Origin: Anaerolineales bacterium
GTDB lineage: Bacteria > Chloroflexota > Anaerolineae > Aggregatilineales > J027
DNA: 64,000 nucleotides
Assembly: GCA_020634155.1 (NCBI GenBank)
Contig: JACKCI010000001.1
Coordinates: 620,001-684,000, forward strand
Reading direction: 5' to 3'
In this document: one piece after another, positions 24,736-33,900 of the stretch
Numbering within the stretch: position 1 is the first letter of the stretch
How the letters are laid out: each line of letters opens with the position of its first letter
Position numbers and translations under genes: made by a program
Notes under the pieces: model-generated
The model's input: the letters and a program-made list of their open reading frames with translations, nothing else
Database searches by the model: none
Told to the model about the DNA's origin: nothing

Positions 24736-27048
24736 TTATTGATAGGCACCTTGGGCATACTTGAGCAGGTTTTCTTCAGCCGCTTGTAGGGCATGTCCAC
24801 TATCTTGCAGACGGGTGAGACGTTTACGGGCACGGCTCAACAGACGTACTGCCTCATCTTGGGGTGAAAGATCAATAGAGGCTTCCAGTAGCACAATGGC
24901 TTGCTGCAATTCATCGGTATCCATCAGCAGTAGCCGCCCAAGGTCGAGGGTCAGTTGGGCGATGGCGCTCTCATCCCCCACCTCAAGGCCCAAATAGAGC
25001 GCTTGACGGTTGTAGAGAATAGCCCAGTCATAATGCCCCTCGGCCTCGGCAACAAAAGCCAAGTTGCTGAGTTGGTATCGTTCTTCGTCCACGTCTTCGA
25101 GTTCACGAGCGATCTGCAAAGCCAGCATGTGGCGCTGACCAGCCTCTTTCCAACGCCCCATTCGCCCAAAAGCCGTGCCGAGATTACCTAAAGCCTGACC
25201 TTGGAGGTCGCGCCGTCCAGCTTGCTCAAAGAGCGAAACCGATTGCCCCAACACGACTGAGGCTTCTACGTATTCGCCTTGGTCGAAAAAGATAATTGCC
25301 ATCTTGCCCAGTGCCAATCCAGTTGGCACCCATTCGCGCTCTCCTTCTAAGAGGTCTACTGCATGACGATAGGCGGTCAAGGCCGCATCTTGGTCACCGA
25401 GGCGTTGTTTGGCATCACCCAGCAGCACCAACAACTCACCTCGTCGGCGTGTGTTTTGGGTCGCAAGGCTGATAGCGCGGTTAAAAGCGTCGCTCGCCCC
25501 GGCAGGCTCATCGGTATCAAGATACAACTCGCCCAGTTTCTGCAATACAGGCAGAGCGTGGTCAACAGCAGACTCGGCTTGAAACTGCTGGGCAGCTTGG
25601 CGGTAATAACCAAGGGCTAACGCGAAATGCTGTTGAGCAAGGTGCCAATCCCCTAAACTAACCGTTATCTGGGCCGCGCCCATGACATCACCATTCTCTT
25701 GGGCTGCCTGCAAACTAGTCTCTAGTGAACTCTGTGAGCGAGGTGCCTCAATGATGGGCGTGGTAGCTATCGCTTCAGGGGCTTGGAGTGCCAAGTTCGC
25801 CTCAAACTGCAACGGCTTGCCCGACATCACGCGTCCCAAGCGATCATAGAAGCCTTGATAACCTCGCGCATGAATGACGTTTTGCGTCCCATGTTGGCCT
25901 AAATTACGGAACAAATGATGAAGTGTATCTGAATCGTTCTGACTAGCAGCATAGCGGGCCGCACCTAAGATGTGATCCATATCCAAAGTAAGGGCATCAA
26001 AGGAGGCTTCAACTGGAGCAGCCGTAAAGTTCTCCACAAAACGACGGATACCCTTAATAATGCGTTGACGTGTGGCGTCTAACTGCCCCGCCATCTGCAA
26101 ACGACGACGGGCATAAATACGCCCAAGGTCATCGACCCTATAGAGTGACGGTTGGTCAGGCTGCGGAATCTCCGCACACAGCCCACGTTGCACTAAAGTC
26201 TTAAGAATGGGTTCAATAGTCGCTTCTGGCAAGCCACTGATAAGCGTCAACAGACGACTACTAATCCGGTCAACGAATAGGGCACCCATCAGCAAGAAAA
26301 GACCTTGTGCAGCCCCTTCAAGCAAGGCATGGGTAGCGGCGAATATCCCCAATGCCCGACTCTCAACACCAGACGGAGCTTTGGGTAACAGACTTGCCAA
26401 ATGGGTCGATGACACCCCGACATGGACATGATGTTGCCCCGCAATAACCAATGACAACGGATACCCCTCCACATAATCAAGGAGAGGAGCCAAGAGCGCA
26501 GTACGTCGGGTTTCTTCGATATGTCCAACCCGACGATATAACTGCTCGGCATGCTTATCCGTTAATGGCTCTAAAGCCAATGGCCGCCAACGGGCCTCCC
26601 CCTCGGTCGCTTCTGAGGCGATGATGATAACTGGCACCGACGGCGCTACACAATAATGCAGAAACTGGCTAAGAACACCCGCCGCAATCGGCCCTTCGAT
26701 AATCAACAGGGGACGGTTTTTATCCAACAGTGCCCGCACAATCTCTAGTTGGGTGTTAAGGTCATCGGCAGAAAGCGCCGCTACCCCATATGCACGGGCT
26801 ACCCGCTCGGCAAGCATCAAGACATCATCATGATAGACTGCAAACCACAATACACCCCGCTCAATCCGTCCAGCGGCATAGGTGGCCGCCACAGCCCGCC
26901 GACCAATACCGGGCGGGCCATACAACCACACAGGCCGACCATCATCCAACAAGTCACGTAGGTCATCCAATACCGCTTGACGTCCATACAAGGTTTGCGG
27001 TACGGGTGTTGGCAACGCTGCGATGGTGGTAATCGGTCGCTCAATCAT
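24736..27048 (-). CDS. STAND-type NTPase with C-terminal TPR repeats
   Basis: About 770 residues. The N-terminal NTPase has 'GRQAVLDDLRDLL' and a P-loop-like 'LYGPPGIGRRAVAATYAAG', in which the Walker A lysine is replaced by Arg (GxxGxGRR). 'RPLLIIEGPIA' follows as a Walker-B-like strand lacking acidic pairs. The C-terminal half (about 430-760) has TPR units such as 'AALTAYRHAVDLLEG' and 'SLFEQAGRRDLQGQALGNLGTAFG'. STAND proteins are often signalling switches. The start is ATG 27048 (GAGA seven bases upstream); a TTG four codons earlier is possible. It follows the Trm112-like gene by 12 bp. Confidence 0.75.
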   Translation of the reverse strand: MIERPITTIAALPTPVPQTLYGRQAVLDDLRDLLDDGRPVWLYGPPGIGRRAVAATYAAGRIERGVLWFAVYHDDVLMLAERVARAYGVAALSADDLNTQLEIVRALLDKNRPLLIIEGPIAAGVLSQFLHYCVAPSVPVIIIASEATEGEARWRPLALEPLTDKHAEQLYRRVGHIEETRRTALLAPLLDYVEGYPLSLVIAGQHHVHVGVSSTHLASLLPKAPSGVESRALGIFAATHALLEGAAQGLFLLMGALFVDRISSRLLTLISGLPEATIEPILKTLVQRGLCAEIPQPDQPSLYRVDDLGRIYARRRLQMAGQLDATRQRIIKGIRRFVENFTAAPVEASFDALTLDMDHILGAARYAASQNDSDTLHHLFRNLGQHGTQNVIHARGYQGFYDRLGRVMSGKPLQFEANLALQAPEAIATTPIIEAPRSQSSLETSLQAAQENGDVMGAAQITVSLGDWHLAQQHFALALGYYRQAAQQFQAESAVDHALPVLQKLGELYLDTDEPAGASDAFNRAISLATQNTRRRGELLVLLGDAKQRLGDQDAALTAYRHAVDLLEGEREWVPTGLALGKMAIIFFDQGEYVEASVVLGQSVSLFEQAGRRDLQGQALGNLGTAFGRMGRWKEAGQRHMLALQIARELEDVDEERYQLSNLAFVAEAEGHYDWAILYNRQALYLGLEVGDESAIAQLTLDLGRLLLMDTDELQQAIVLLEASIDLSPQDEAVRLLSRARKRLTRLQDSGHALQAAEENLLKYAQGAYQ

Positions 27049-27060
27049 GAATATTCTCAA

Positions 27061-27321
27061 CTAAATCTCAGGGCTGTCGGGTAATTCAGCTTCTGGGGTG
27101 CCTCGATAGCGCTCGCCAACTTCGGGCAACATGACAGGCAAGCCATTGGTTATGGGATACTTGCAGCCAGTCTCATCACAGATAAGCCACAAGCCATTTT
27201 GTGATAGACGTAACCGACCGGGGTCATCCACTGCATCTGTGCCTTTGTTTTGATTTTCCTGAAGCGCAACAGGGCAGCGTAACAATTGCACTAGTTCATC
27301 ATTAAGTGCTGAATTAGTCAT
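27061..27321 (-). CDS. Trm112-like / UPF0434 zinc-ribbon protein
   Basis: An 86-residue protein with the Trm112 pattern: 'LVQLLRCPVALQ' and 'WLICDETGCKYPITNGLPVMLP', that is C...C..C-YPI-ixGxPvml. It contains only three Cys, so the zinc site may be partial. Bacterial members are small partner proteins of unclear role. AGAGGAG supports the ATG. It is directly upstream of the STAND gene. Confidence 0.8.
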   Translation of the reverse strand: MTNSALNDELVQLLRCPVALQENQNKGTDAVDDPGRLRLSQNGLWLICDETGCKYPITNGLPVMLPEVGERYRGTPEAELPDSPEI

Positions 27322-27446
27322 GAAATCTCCTCTAGCAATTTGACAGCTTTCAATCTCAGTTATTGTACCCGTATTGACAAACGTAGGGCAAACCTTGCAT
27401 CATGGGAAAGGGTTGCTTAACTATTTCAACCGGGTTGGAGATGCCT

Positions 27447-27812
27447 ATGTCAAATATACTGATTGTTGAAGACAATACAGATATAGCTGTCCTTTATCAA
27501 CGCGCTCTCATGCAACATCAAAACACTGTTGCTTCGTCTGCTGAAGACGCTACGCGACTGCTGGACCAGCAGCATTTTGATCTCATCATCTTAGATATGC
27601 ACCTGCCAGAGCGCTCTGGCCTATATCTACTGGAGTTTATTCGACACCATTCCTCATCAAGCATCTCGACTACCAAAGTCTTTGTGATCTCAGCCGATGA
27701 CCTGCTACGGGAGCCATGTCGTGCCCTTGGTATACAAGCATGGATGACCAAGCCAATTGAGCTAGATGAACTGATGACAACGGTTCATAAGCTCCTCAGT
27801 TCTCATCATTAG
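27447..27812 (+). CDS. Single-domain response regulator (receiver only)
   Basis: A 121-residue receiver protein. 'NILIVEDNTDIAVLY' has the acidic cluster, 'LIILDMHLPERSGLYLLEFI' the phosphorylatable Asp, and 'WMTKPIELDELM' the conserved Lys. No output domain, so it may act like CheY or Spo0F. The ATG at 27447 is chosen because GGAG lies six bases upstream; two earlier Mets are less likely. No sensor kinase adjoins. Confidence 0.9.
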   Translation: MSNILIVEDNTDIAVLYQRALMQHQNTVASSAEDATRLLDQQHFDLIILDMHLPERSGLYLLEFIRHHSSSSISTTKVFVISADDLLREPCRALGIQAWMTKPIELDELMTTVHKLLSSHH

Positions 27813-27885
27813 ACTGGACAATTACGTGGCAACGTGTACAATCGGCCTTCGGTTTTGTTAGCCATTTACTGGAGGAACAGCGCAT

Positions 27886-30147
27886 ATGGTAAAGTATGGT
27901 CGGCATACATGGCGGCTTCTATTAATTGGATGCCTGCTATTCACCATGAGTATGCCAGTTTTTGCACAAGATTCGGCAGAAGACGAGGCTGTCGTCATTG
28001 TCGGGTCGCGCTATATGGAAGAACTCATTACAAACCTCATTACCGCCTATGAAGGCGATTTCCCCTATACACTTGAAGCTGAGGGGGTTGAGGATGGTTT
28101 TGCCCGTCTATGTGACGGAACTGCCGATGTTTCCATGTCTACCCGTCCCATTACCGATGAGGAAATGCTCAACTGCGACAATGTCGGCATTCAATTTGTG
28201 GAAGTCGTGGCCGCACTAGATAGCCTTGTGCTGGCAGTCAATGCCGACTCCCCACTCAACTGTATCGCCGTCGAAGACCTCGGCACCATTTTCCAACGCG
28301 AGACTCCCCTAAGTTGGATTGACCTTGATCCCACAGCAGAAGATGTAGAGGTCAACATCTACGGTTCTAGCAGCACAGGGCGGGCTTTCAGTACCTTGCG
28401 TGCCCTGCTCAATGAAAACGAACCACGCACCGCCTATGAAGTATTTGAAACCCCCGCCGATGTCGTTGAACCCCTGCAATCGGCTGATATTAATGCTTTA
28501 GCTTTTATGAGCCTTGCTGAATGGGAGACGCTAGACAATCCTACGAACACCCGTTTGGTTGAGTTCCGTACCGCGGCAGCGCCGACTTGTGTCGCGCCCA
28601 GCACTGGTACCATTACCACACGGGACTACCCTGCTGCACGTTTGCTGATGTTGTATGTCAACGCTACAAGCCTCGGCAAAGGCGGATTGATTGATGTGTT
28701 GCGCTTTGGCTTCGGTGACGCTGAAAGCCGTCCAGTTGCTGGTATTGCGACTGAATTAGGCTTCTCTGTACCCCTTGAAGCTGCCATAGACCGCAACATC
28801 AACAATGTCACGGGTGCCATCACAGGACGAACCTTCTCACGCGGTGATTCACCCGTTACCATCAACACAGCCATTGAGGGCAACATCACCATTGAGGGTT
28901 CAGGTGCAGCCTACGCCGTTACCCAAGGCGTCTATGCCAGCTTCGCCAATGATTTCCCAAATGTCACCGTCGATGTCAAAGCACTAGGGAATGACCAAGC
29001 ATGGGCTAATTTCTGTGCGGGTACCACAGCCGTCATCCAAGTCACTCGCCCTGCCACTGATGAAGAAGCAGCCGCATGTGCAGAGATGGGAATCAACCCC
29101 TATCCGGTGTACCTTGGCTCACAGGCAGTTGTCATGACTGTCAAGGCCGATGCTGGTTTGCCTCAATGCTTGGACTACAGCCAAATCCAACAATTGCTCG
29201 TCGCTCAATCGGCAGCCACTGAGGACTCCAGCGATAATACGCCTGCTGGTGAGACCACCGAGAGTGAAGATACCTCTTACAACCCCAACGGCGGTGTTGT
29301 GCTGGTACAAGATGGCGCAACTCCGGTTCCTGATGAAGAATCAGGCGATGGAGAAGGCGAAACCCCAGCAGATGACACCGAGAGTCCCGTGGAAGAACCA
29401 CTACCGCTTGACCCTGCACTTCTGCAAGGCCCAGCCCGTTGGAATGAAATCAACTCAGCGTGGCCTGATCTGCCGATTTTGGTGTTGGCTCCTTCGCTCG
29501 GCGCGTTTGAGACCGACATTATCTTGTCCCACGCAGCAAGCGGACGGGGTGTCCTGCGTCGTACCGATGCACCGATTATTCAAGAAACACCCAGCACTTC
29601 CGGCTTAACCGACGTGGACTATCGGCTTGGTGCAACTGGCAACTTCGACGGAGCCATCACCTATGTCTTTTGGAATCAATACACCGCGGCAGATAATCTT
29701 GCCCTTGTCGAAATTGACGGTGGTCGTGGTTGCGTAGCCCCCTCTGAAAGCACCCTTCAGGATGGTAGCTACCCCTTCGCGCTATCATCATGGCTAGTCT
29801 TCTCTGAGAGTGGAGTGTCTGACGAATTGGTTGCATCCTTGCTGTGGCAAACCCACAGCCTTGATGTATTGAATATTCTCAGCGCAATGCAACTGGTTGG
29901 ATTTGACCGTGCAGCCTTTGAAAATGAACGCGACGATCTCTTTACCCTGATTGAAAACGCCTTAGCAGCAAGCACCGATGCACCTGTGGGTGAGGATACA
30001 TCTTCAGTTGAAGATGAAATAACAGGGGATGAGACTCCTAGCGAGGATAGCACTCCGGCTGAGGAAACCGACGACTCCACCACTGACGAAATAGAAACCA
30101 ACGGCGAGACAGGCGATACAGAAGCCACTCCCGCCGCAAGCGAGTAA
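27886..30147 (+). CDS. Secreted tandem PstS-like binding protein
   Basis: A 753-residue protein with an N-terminal signal peptide (ending about FAQD). Two PBP-like domains: about 30-285 ('IVGSRYMEELITNLITAYEGDF', 'STRPITDEEMLNC') and about 310-420 plus 460-690 ('EGNITIEGSGAAYAVTQGVYASF', 'TRPATDEEAAACAEMG'). The second is split by an acidic Ser/Thr-rich linker (about 445-500). The last 60 residues are acidic and low complexity. The repeat 'TRP.TDEE' shows internal duplication. PstS proteins bind phosphate, but the ligand is unclear and no transporter genes adjoin. GGAGGAAC precedes the ATG. Confidence 0.78.
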   Translation: MVKYGRHTWRLLLIGCLLFTMSMPVFAQDSAEDEAVVIVGSRYMEELITNLITAYEGDFPYTLEAEGVEDGFARLCDGTADVSMSTRPITDEEMLNCDNVGIQFVEVVAALDSLVLAVNADSPLNCIAVEDLGTIFQRETPLSWIDLDPTAEDVEVNIYGSSSTGRAFSTLRALLNENEPRTAYEVFETPADVVEPLQSADINALAFMSLAEWETLDNPTNTRLVEFRTAAAPTCVAPSTGTITTRDYPAARLLMLYVNATSLGKGGLIDVLRFGFGDAESRPVAGIATELGFSVPLEAAIDRNINNVTGAITGRTFSRGDSPVTINTAIEGNITIEGSGAAYAVTQGVYASFANDFPNVTVDVKALGNDQAWANFCAGTTAVIQVTRPATDEEAAACAEMGINPYPVYLGSQAVVMTVKADAGLPQCLDYSQIQQLLVAQSAATEDSSDNTPAGETTESEDTSYNPNGGVVLVQDGATPVPDEESGDGEGETPADDTESPVEEPLPLDPALLQGPARWNEINSAWPDLPILVLAPSLGAFETDIILSHAASGRGVLRRTDAPIIQETPSTSGLTDVDYRLGATGNFDGAITYVFWNQYTAADNLALVEIDGGRGCVAPSESTLQDGSYPFALSSWLVFSESGVSDELVASLLWQTHSLDVLNILSAMQLVGFDRAAFENERDDLFTLIENALAASTDAPVGEDTSSVEDEITGDETPSEDSTPAEETDDSTTDEIETNGETGDTEATPAASE

Positions 30148-30164
30148 ACACTTGCTTGAAAACT

Positions 30165-30194
30165 ATAGCCCGCCAGTAACTGGCGGGCTGTATT
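30165..30194. terminator. Bidirectional terminator between convergent genes
   Basis: AGCCCGCCAG and CTGGCGGGCT form a perfect 10-bp stem with loop TAA, followed by GTATTTTAATG on the plus strand; the minus-strand exit is A/T-rich as well. Confidence 0.8.
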
Positions 30195-30203
30195 TTAATG
30201 CTC

Positions 30204-30908
30204 TTACTGTACTAACTGAACTTCGACCTCTAGCATTCCTGTCAAGGCACCTTCAGTGCGTGCCGCAAGGTCTTCCGTATAGCGCACAGTAGACACCAAA
30301 TCTTCAGGATACAACGTATAAGTCAACGCGTGAGACTGACTGAGCATCGGCCATAGGAAGTCCGCTTGTACCAACTCCGCATCGGCCTCATCAGGTGTGC
30401 ATAGGATACGAAACGGTTCTAGAAGACCCGTTGTTTGTGGCACCAATTCGATGTTCAATCGAACACGGCTCCCGTCATACGTCATATAACCTTGGACATC
30501 GAAAGCATAATTAGCATCTGAACCAAGCGTTGTTACCCGACATTCATTGTCAATTGGAGAAGGCCACAAGATGCCACTTCCACTAGCCGAGCCATCAGTT
30601 TGAACATTGAGGGTAACCCTACCTGTATAAGCCCATGTGTCTATCCTTGGGTCTATTCCGCCTCCGGTCACTACAAAGCGCAAAGCTAAAGATTTTTCTC
30701 CCGCCACTTGCTCAATCTGAGGTAGCGGGGTTTGGGTAGCAGTCGGTTGCGGAATAGCGGTCGGAGTTCGGTAAACTATCCGCGTAGGCGGCAATTCTAC
30801 TGTTGCTGTTGCAGCATTCAGACTAGTAGGTTGCGGCGAATCTTGCTTTTTCTGCTCCCCACCACAAGCAACCAATGCGAAAGCTAAAAGAAACACCCAA
30901 TATCTCAA
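30204..30908 (-). CDS. Lipoprotein of unknown function downstream of the kinase gene
   Basis: The start is a TTG at 30908 with GGAGG five bases upstream (MRYWVFLLAFALVAC), a clean lipoprotein signal with lipobox LVAC. An ATG four codons earlier would add MEVS and contain the ribosome site. After a Pro/Thr/Gln-rich linker, the mature domain (about residues 85-230) is beta-rich ('SLALRFVVTGGGIDPRIDTWAYTGRVTLNVQTDGSASGSG'). No family recognised. It follows the giant kinase by 12 bp and is probably co-transcribed. Confidence 0.65.
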   Translation of the reverse strand: MRYWVFLLAFALVACGGEQKKQDSPQPTSLNAATATVELPPTRIVYRTPTAIPQPTATQTPLPQIEQVAGEKSLALRFVVTGGGIDPRIDTWAYTGRVTLNVQTDGSASGSGILWPSPIDNECRVTTLGSDANYAFDVQGYMTYDGSRVRLNIELVPQTTGLLEPFRILCTPDEADAELVQADFLWPMLSQSHALTYTLYPEDLVSTVRYTEDLAARTEGALTGMLEVEVQLVQ

Positions 30909-30920
30909 ACTGACCTCCAT

Positions 30921-33900
30921 TTACTGACTTGGGGTTGCGCTTGGCGCTGGCCCAAGTTCGACAATTCGACTTCGGATTTCACGACGCAAGTCAGAGTCAT
31001 CGGTCATATCCTCAGCCCGCATATAATCAGCACGAGCATCTTCGGTGCGGCCTAGCTCCACAAAGTAGTCACCACGCTCCAAGTAAACCTCCGCGCTATA
31101 GGGCAAATCTGCATAGAAAGCCAATGCCTGTTCGGTATTTCCCATTTGCCGATATGTGCGGGCAATATCTAGGTTTACGGTATGCCCAAAGCGTTGATTC
31201 AAGAACGGATACTCATATTGCCATGTGTCAACCTCGACAAGACCCTGCAACAACGTCAACGCCGTTTCATAGTCACCAGCTTGGGTCGCCAGCAACGCTT
31301 GCAGATAAGTGGCAGCTGCACTCTCCGGGTCAATTGCACGCGCCTCCTCAAGCCATTCATTAGCCCTGTCATTATCACCAGCGGCATACGCCACATAACC
31401 CAACGCAACCCAAAACCGAGGGTTATTTGGCTCTAGGTTGGTATGGGCTTCAGCAACTTCTAGTGCTGCTTCAGGTTGTTCCATGACGATGTAACTACTC
31501 GTTAATTCCCATAGTGCCTCAGTGTTGGGGTATAACGACATAACAACCGTCCAGTCCTGAATAGCCTGTTCATATTCACGCGCTCCCGTCATATAATCAG
31601 CACGCTCTTCCATAAAACCAAACAGGAAGAACCCATCACCTGTCATGGTCTTATAAAGTGGAATGGCTTCATCATCGCGGTCATTGACCCACAACGCACG
31701 CACATAATTGAGCCGCACTTGAGGATGCTCGGCCTCACGCTTATTGGCTTCTTCTGCCGCCGTCATCATATTCTCAGGTTGGTCAAGGAAATAGTAGTAT
31801 TCACTCAGGCCAACATAACCAGCCGGATGTTCAGGGAATTGTTGTTGAATCTGGCGAATCTCGCGGAAGGCCGCTTCACCATCTCCCTGTATCAAATAGC
31901 CCCGCACGCGATACAGTAACAGCCAAGGGTCATCAGGATAGGCTTCCAATGCCAATTCCACATAGCGGAATAGCATGTCCGGTTCTTGATCCCAGACATA
32001 GTAGTCGGCACCTTCCAACATCACGTTGTAATCAAGGTTGATAACTTCTTGCATCAGCACAGCACTGTCGCTGGGAGCATCATAAAAGTGGTTGTAAATT
32101 GCCGTGAGATAGTCACTCAAGGCACGGTCTTGGTCACCCTGTTGCCAATACCAATGCGCTCGTTCCACATAGGCAAAGAAACCGTAGTTATCATTTGCAA
32201 TCGCTTGGTTAAGCATTTCTAGCGCTTTTTCGTCGTCACCTTGGGCGATATAGATGTGGGCCATATCCACGTACAGGGAATGCCCATAGCGCGAATTAAG
32301 GTAAGGCCAATCGTACTGCCATTCCTCAACTTCCTCCAACGCCATTAGGGTGTTCAGGGCAGTGTCATAGTTGCCTTGTGCTGCTGCAATCAAGGCCAAA
32401 ACATAGTTGGCAATCACTTGGTTACCATCAAAAGCAAGGGCGGTGTTGGCCCATTCGGTTGCGAGTTCATAGTCACCAGCCCGATAAGGTACGTAGGAGG
32501 CACGGGCATAAAACTCTGGCGTGTCATAATTGACCACCCCTACCCGCATAAGCTCAAGAGCGGATTTGTTATCCCCCGCCAACATGAAGGCACCCGCAGC
32601 ATAAATCCGGGCTTCATAATAGTCGCTGATTTCATCAATGTAACGCACATAGTCCGCCGCTGCACGGTCATATTGGGAGGCATTCATCAAAGCATCACCC
32701 CGCTCCCAAAGCAAGGTAGCAAGCGGCGCACCTGCGGCCTCAGCGCGATCATAATACTCAACTGCCCCATCAAAGTCTCCATGCCACTCTAATGCTGTTG
32801 CATAGTGCAACAAGACTTCGGGTTGGTTGTGGGCTAGATCATAAGCCTGCTGGACATACTCAAATGCCTGCTCACCGTCATATTCCACGAAAAAGTAATA
32901 GCGCGACATTGCCAAGTAACTTGCAGGATGTTCAGGGTGCATATCCAGTGCAGTTTGGGCATCTTGCAAGGAGTCTTCAGTACGACCCATATCACGGTAG
33001 ATGTCGGAGCGCAACGATAGCAAGATTGGGTCATTCGGGAAGTCGGTGAAATATTGGTTAATCAGCCGCAGTGCTGGTTCACCCCCCTCATTAATTGCGA
33101 CCTGATCAACCTCATTGGCAGCCTCTAGAACCGCCGGGTCATCGCTTGTCAAATAAGGCATGAAACGAGTGTTGATATTCACCGTCTCTGGAACTTGAGG
33201 AACCTGTGGGCCAACCCGCTCTACAATCTCTGTAAGAGCGTCATCGCCTGCCAATCGGACATACTCTCCAAAAGCAGCCAGAGCATCCTCCGTCTGTCCT
33301 AGGCTATCGTAAACATTGCCCAATGCCAAATATACATTGGCATCGGTGTGACCCGCGGCAATAGCTTCCTGCAAGACCCCTTCAGCCGCCTCAAAATCAC
33401 CCGAATCTTGATAAGTCTCAGCCAGCAGAACATAAATCTTGGGTGACTCATCTCCCTGCGTGATAGCCTCACGGAAATCCGTGATAGCCTGCTCAGTATT
33501 GCCTTGGAGTTGGTAAATCTGCCCACGAGTTTTGAATGCTTCGGGAATAGTAGAGTTTCGATCAATGGCCTCATTGAGCGCCGTCAACGCACCATCATTA
33601 TCTTGATTGGCGAATGCCAACCACCCCCGCACCACATAAGGCCACGCCAAACCATCATCAAAGCTGGTAGCGCGGTCAGCATCAGCAAGAGCCTCATCAA
33701 AGTTACCCAAAGAGAACTGGACTATCGCCCTATGTGTCAGCGCTTGGGCATTGTCAGGTTCTATTTCCAGCCATGCGCCGAGGTCAATCAAGGCCTCCTC
33801 ATAACGCTCTACTGCAATATACGCTTGTGAACGTCGGTCAAGCCAGTAGGCTGCATTAGGGTCATTATTGAGAGCAATGGTCAAATCTGCAATGGCAGCA

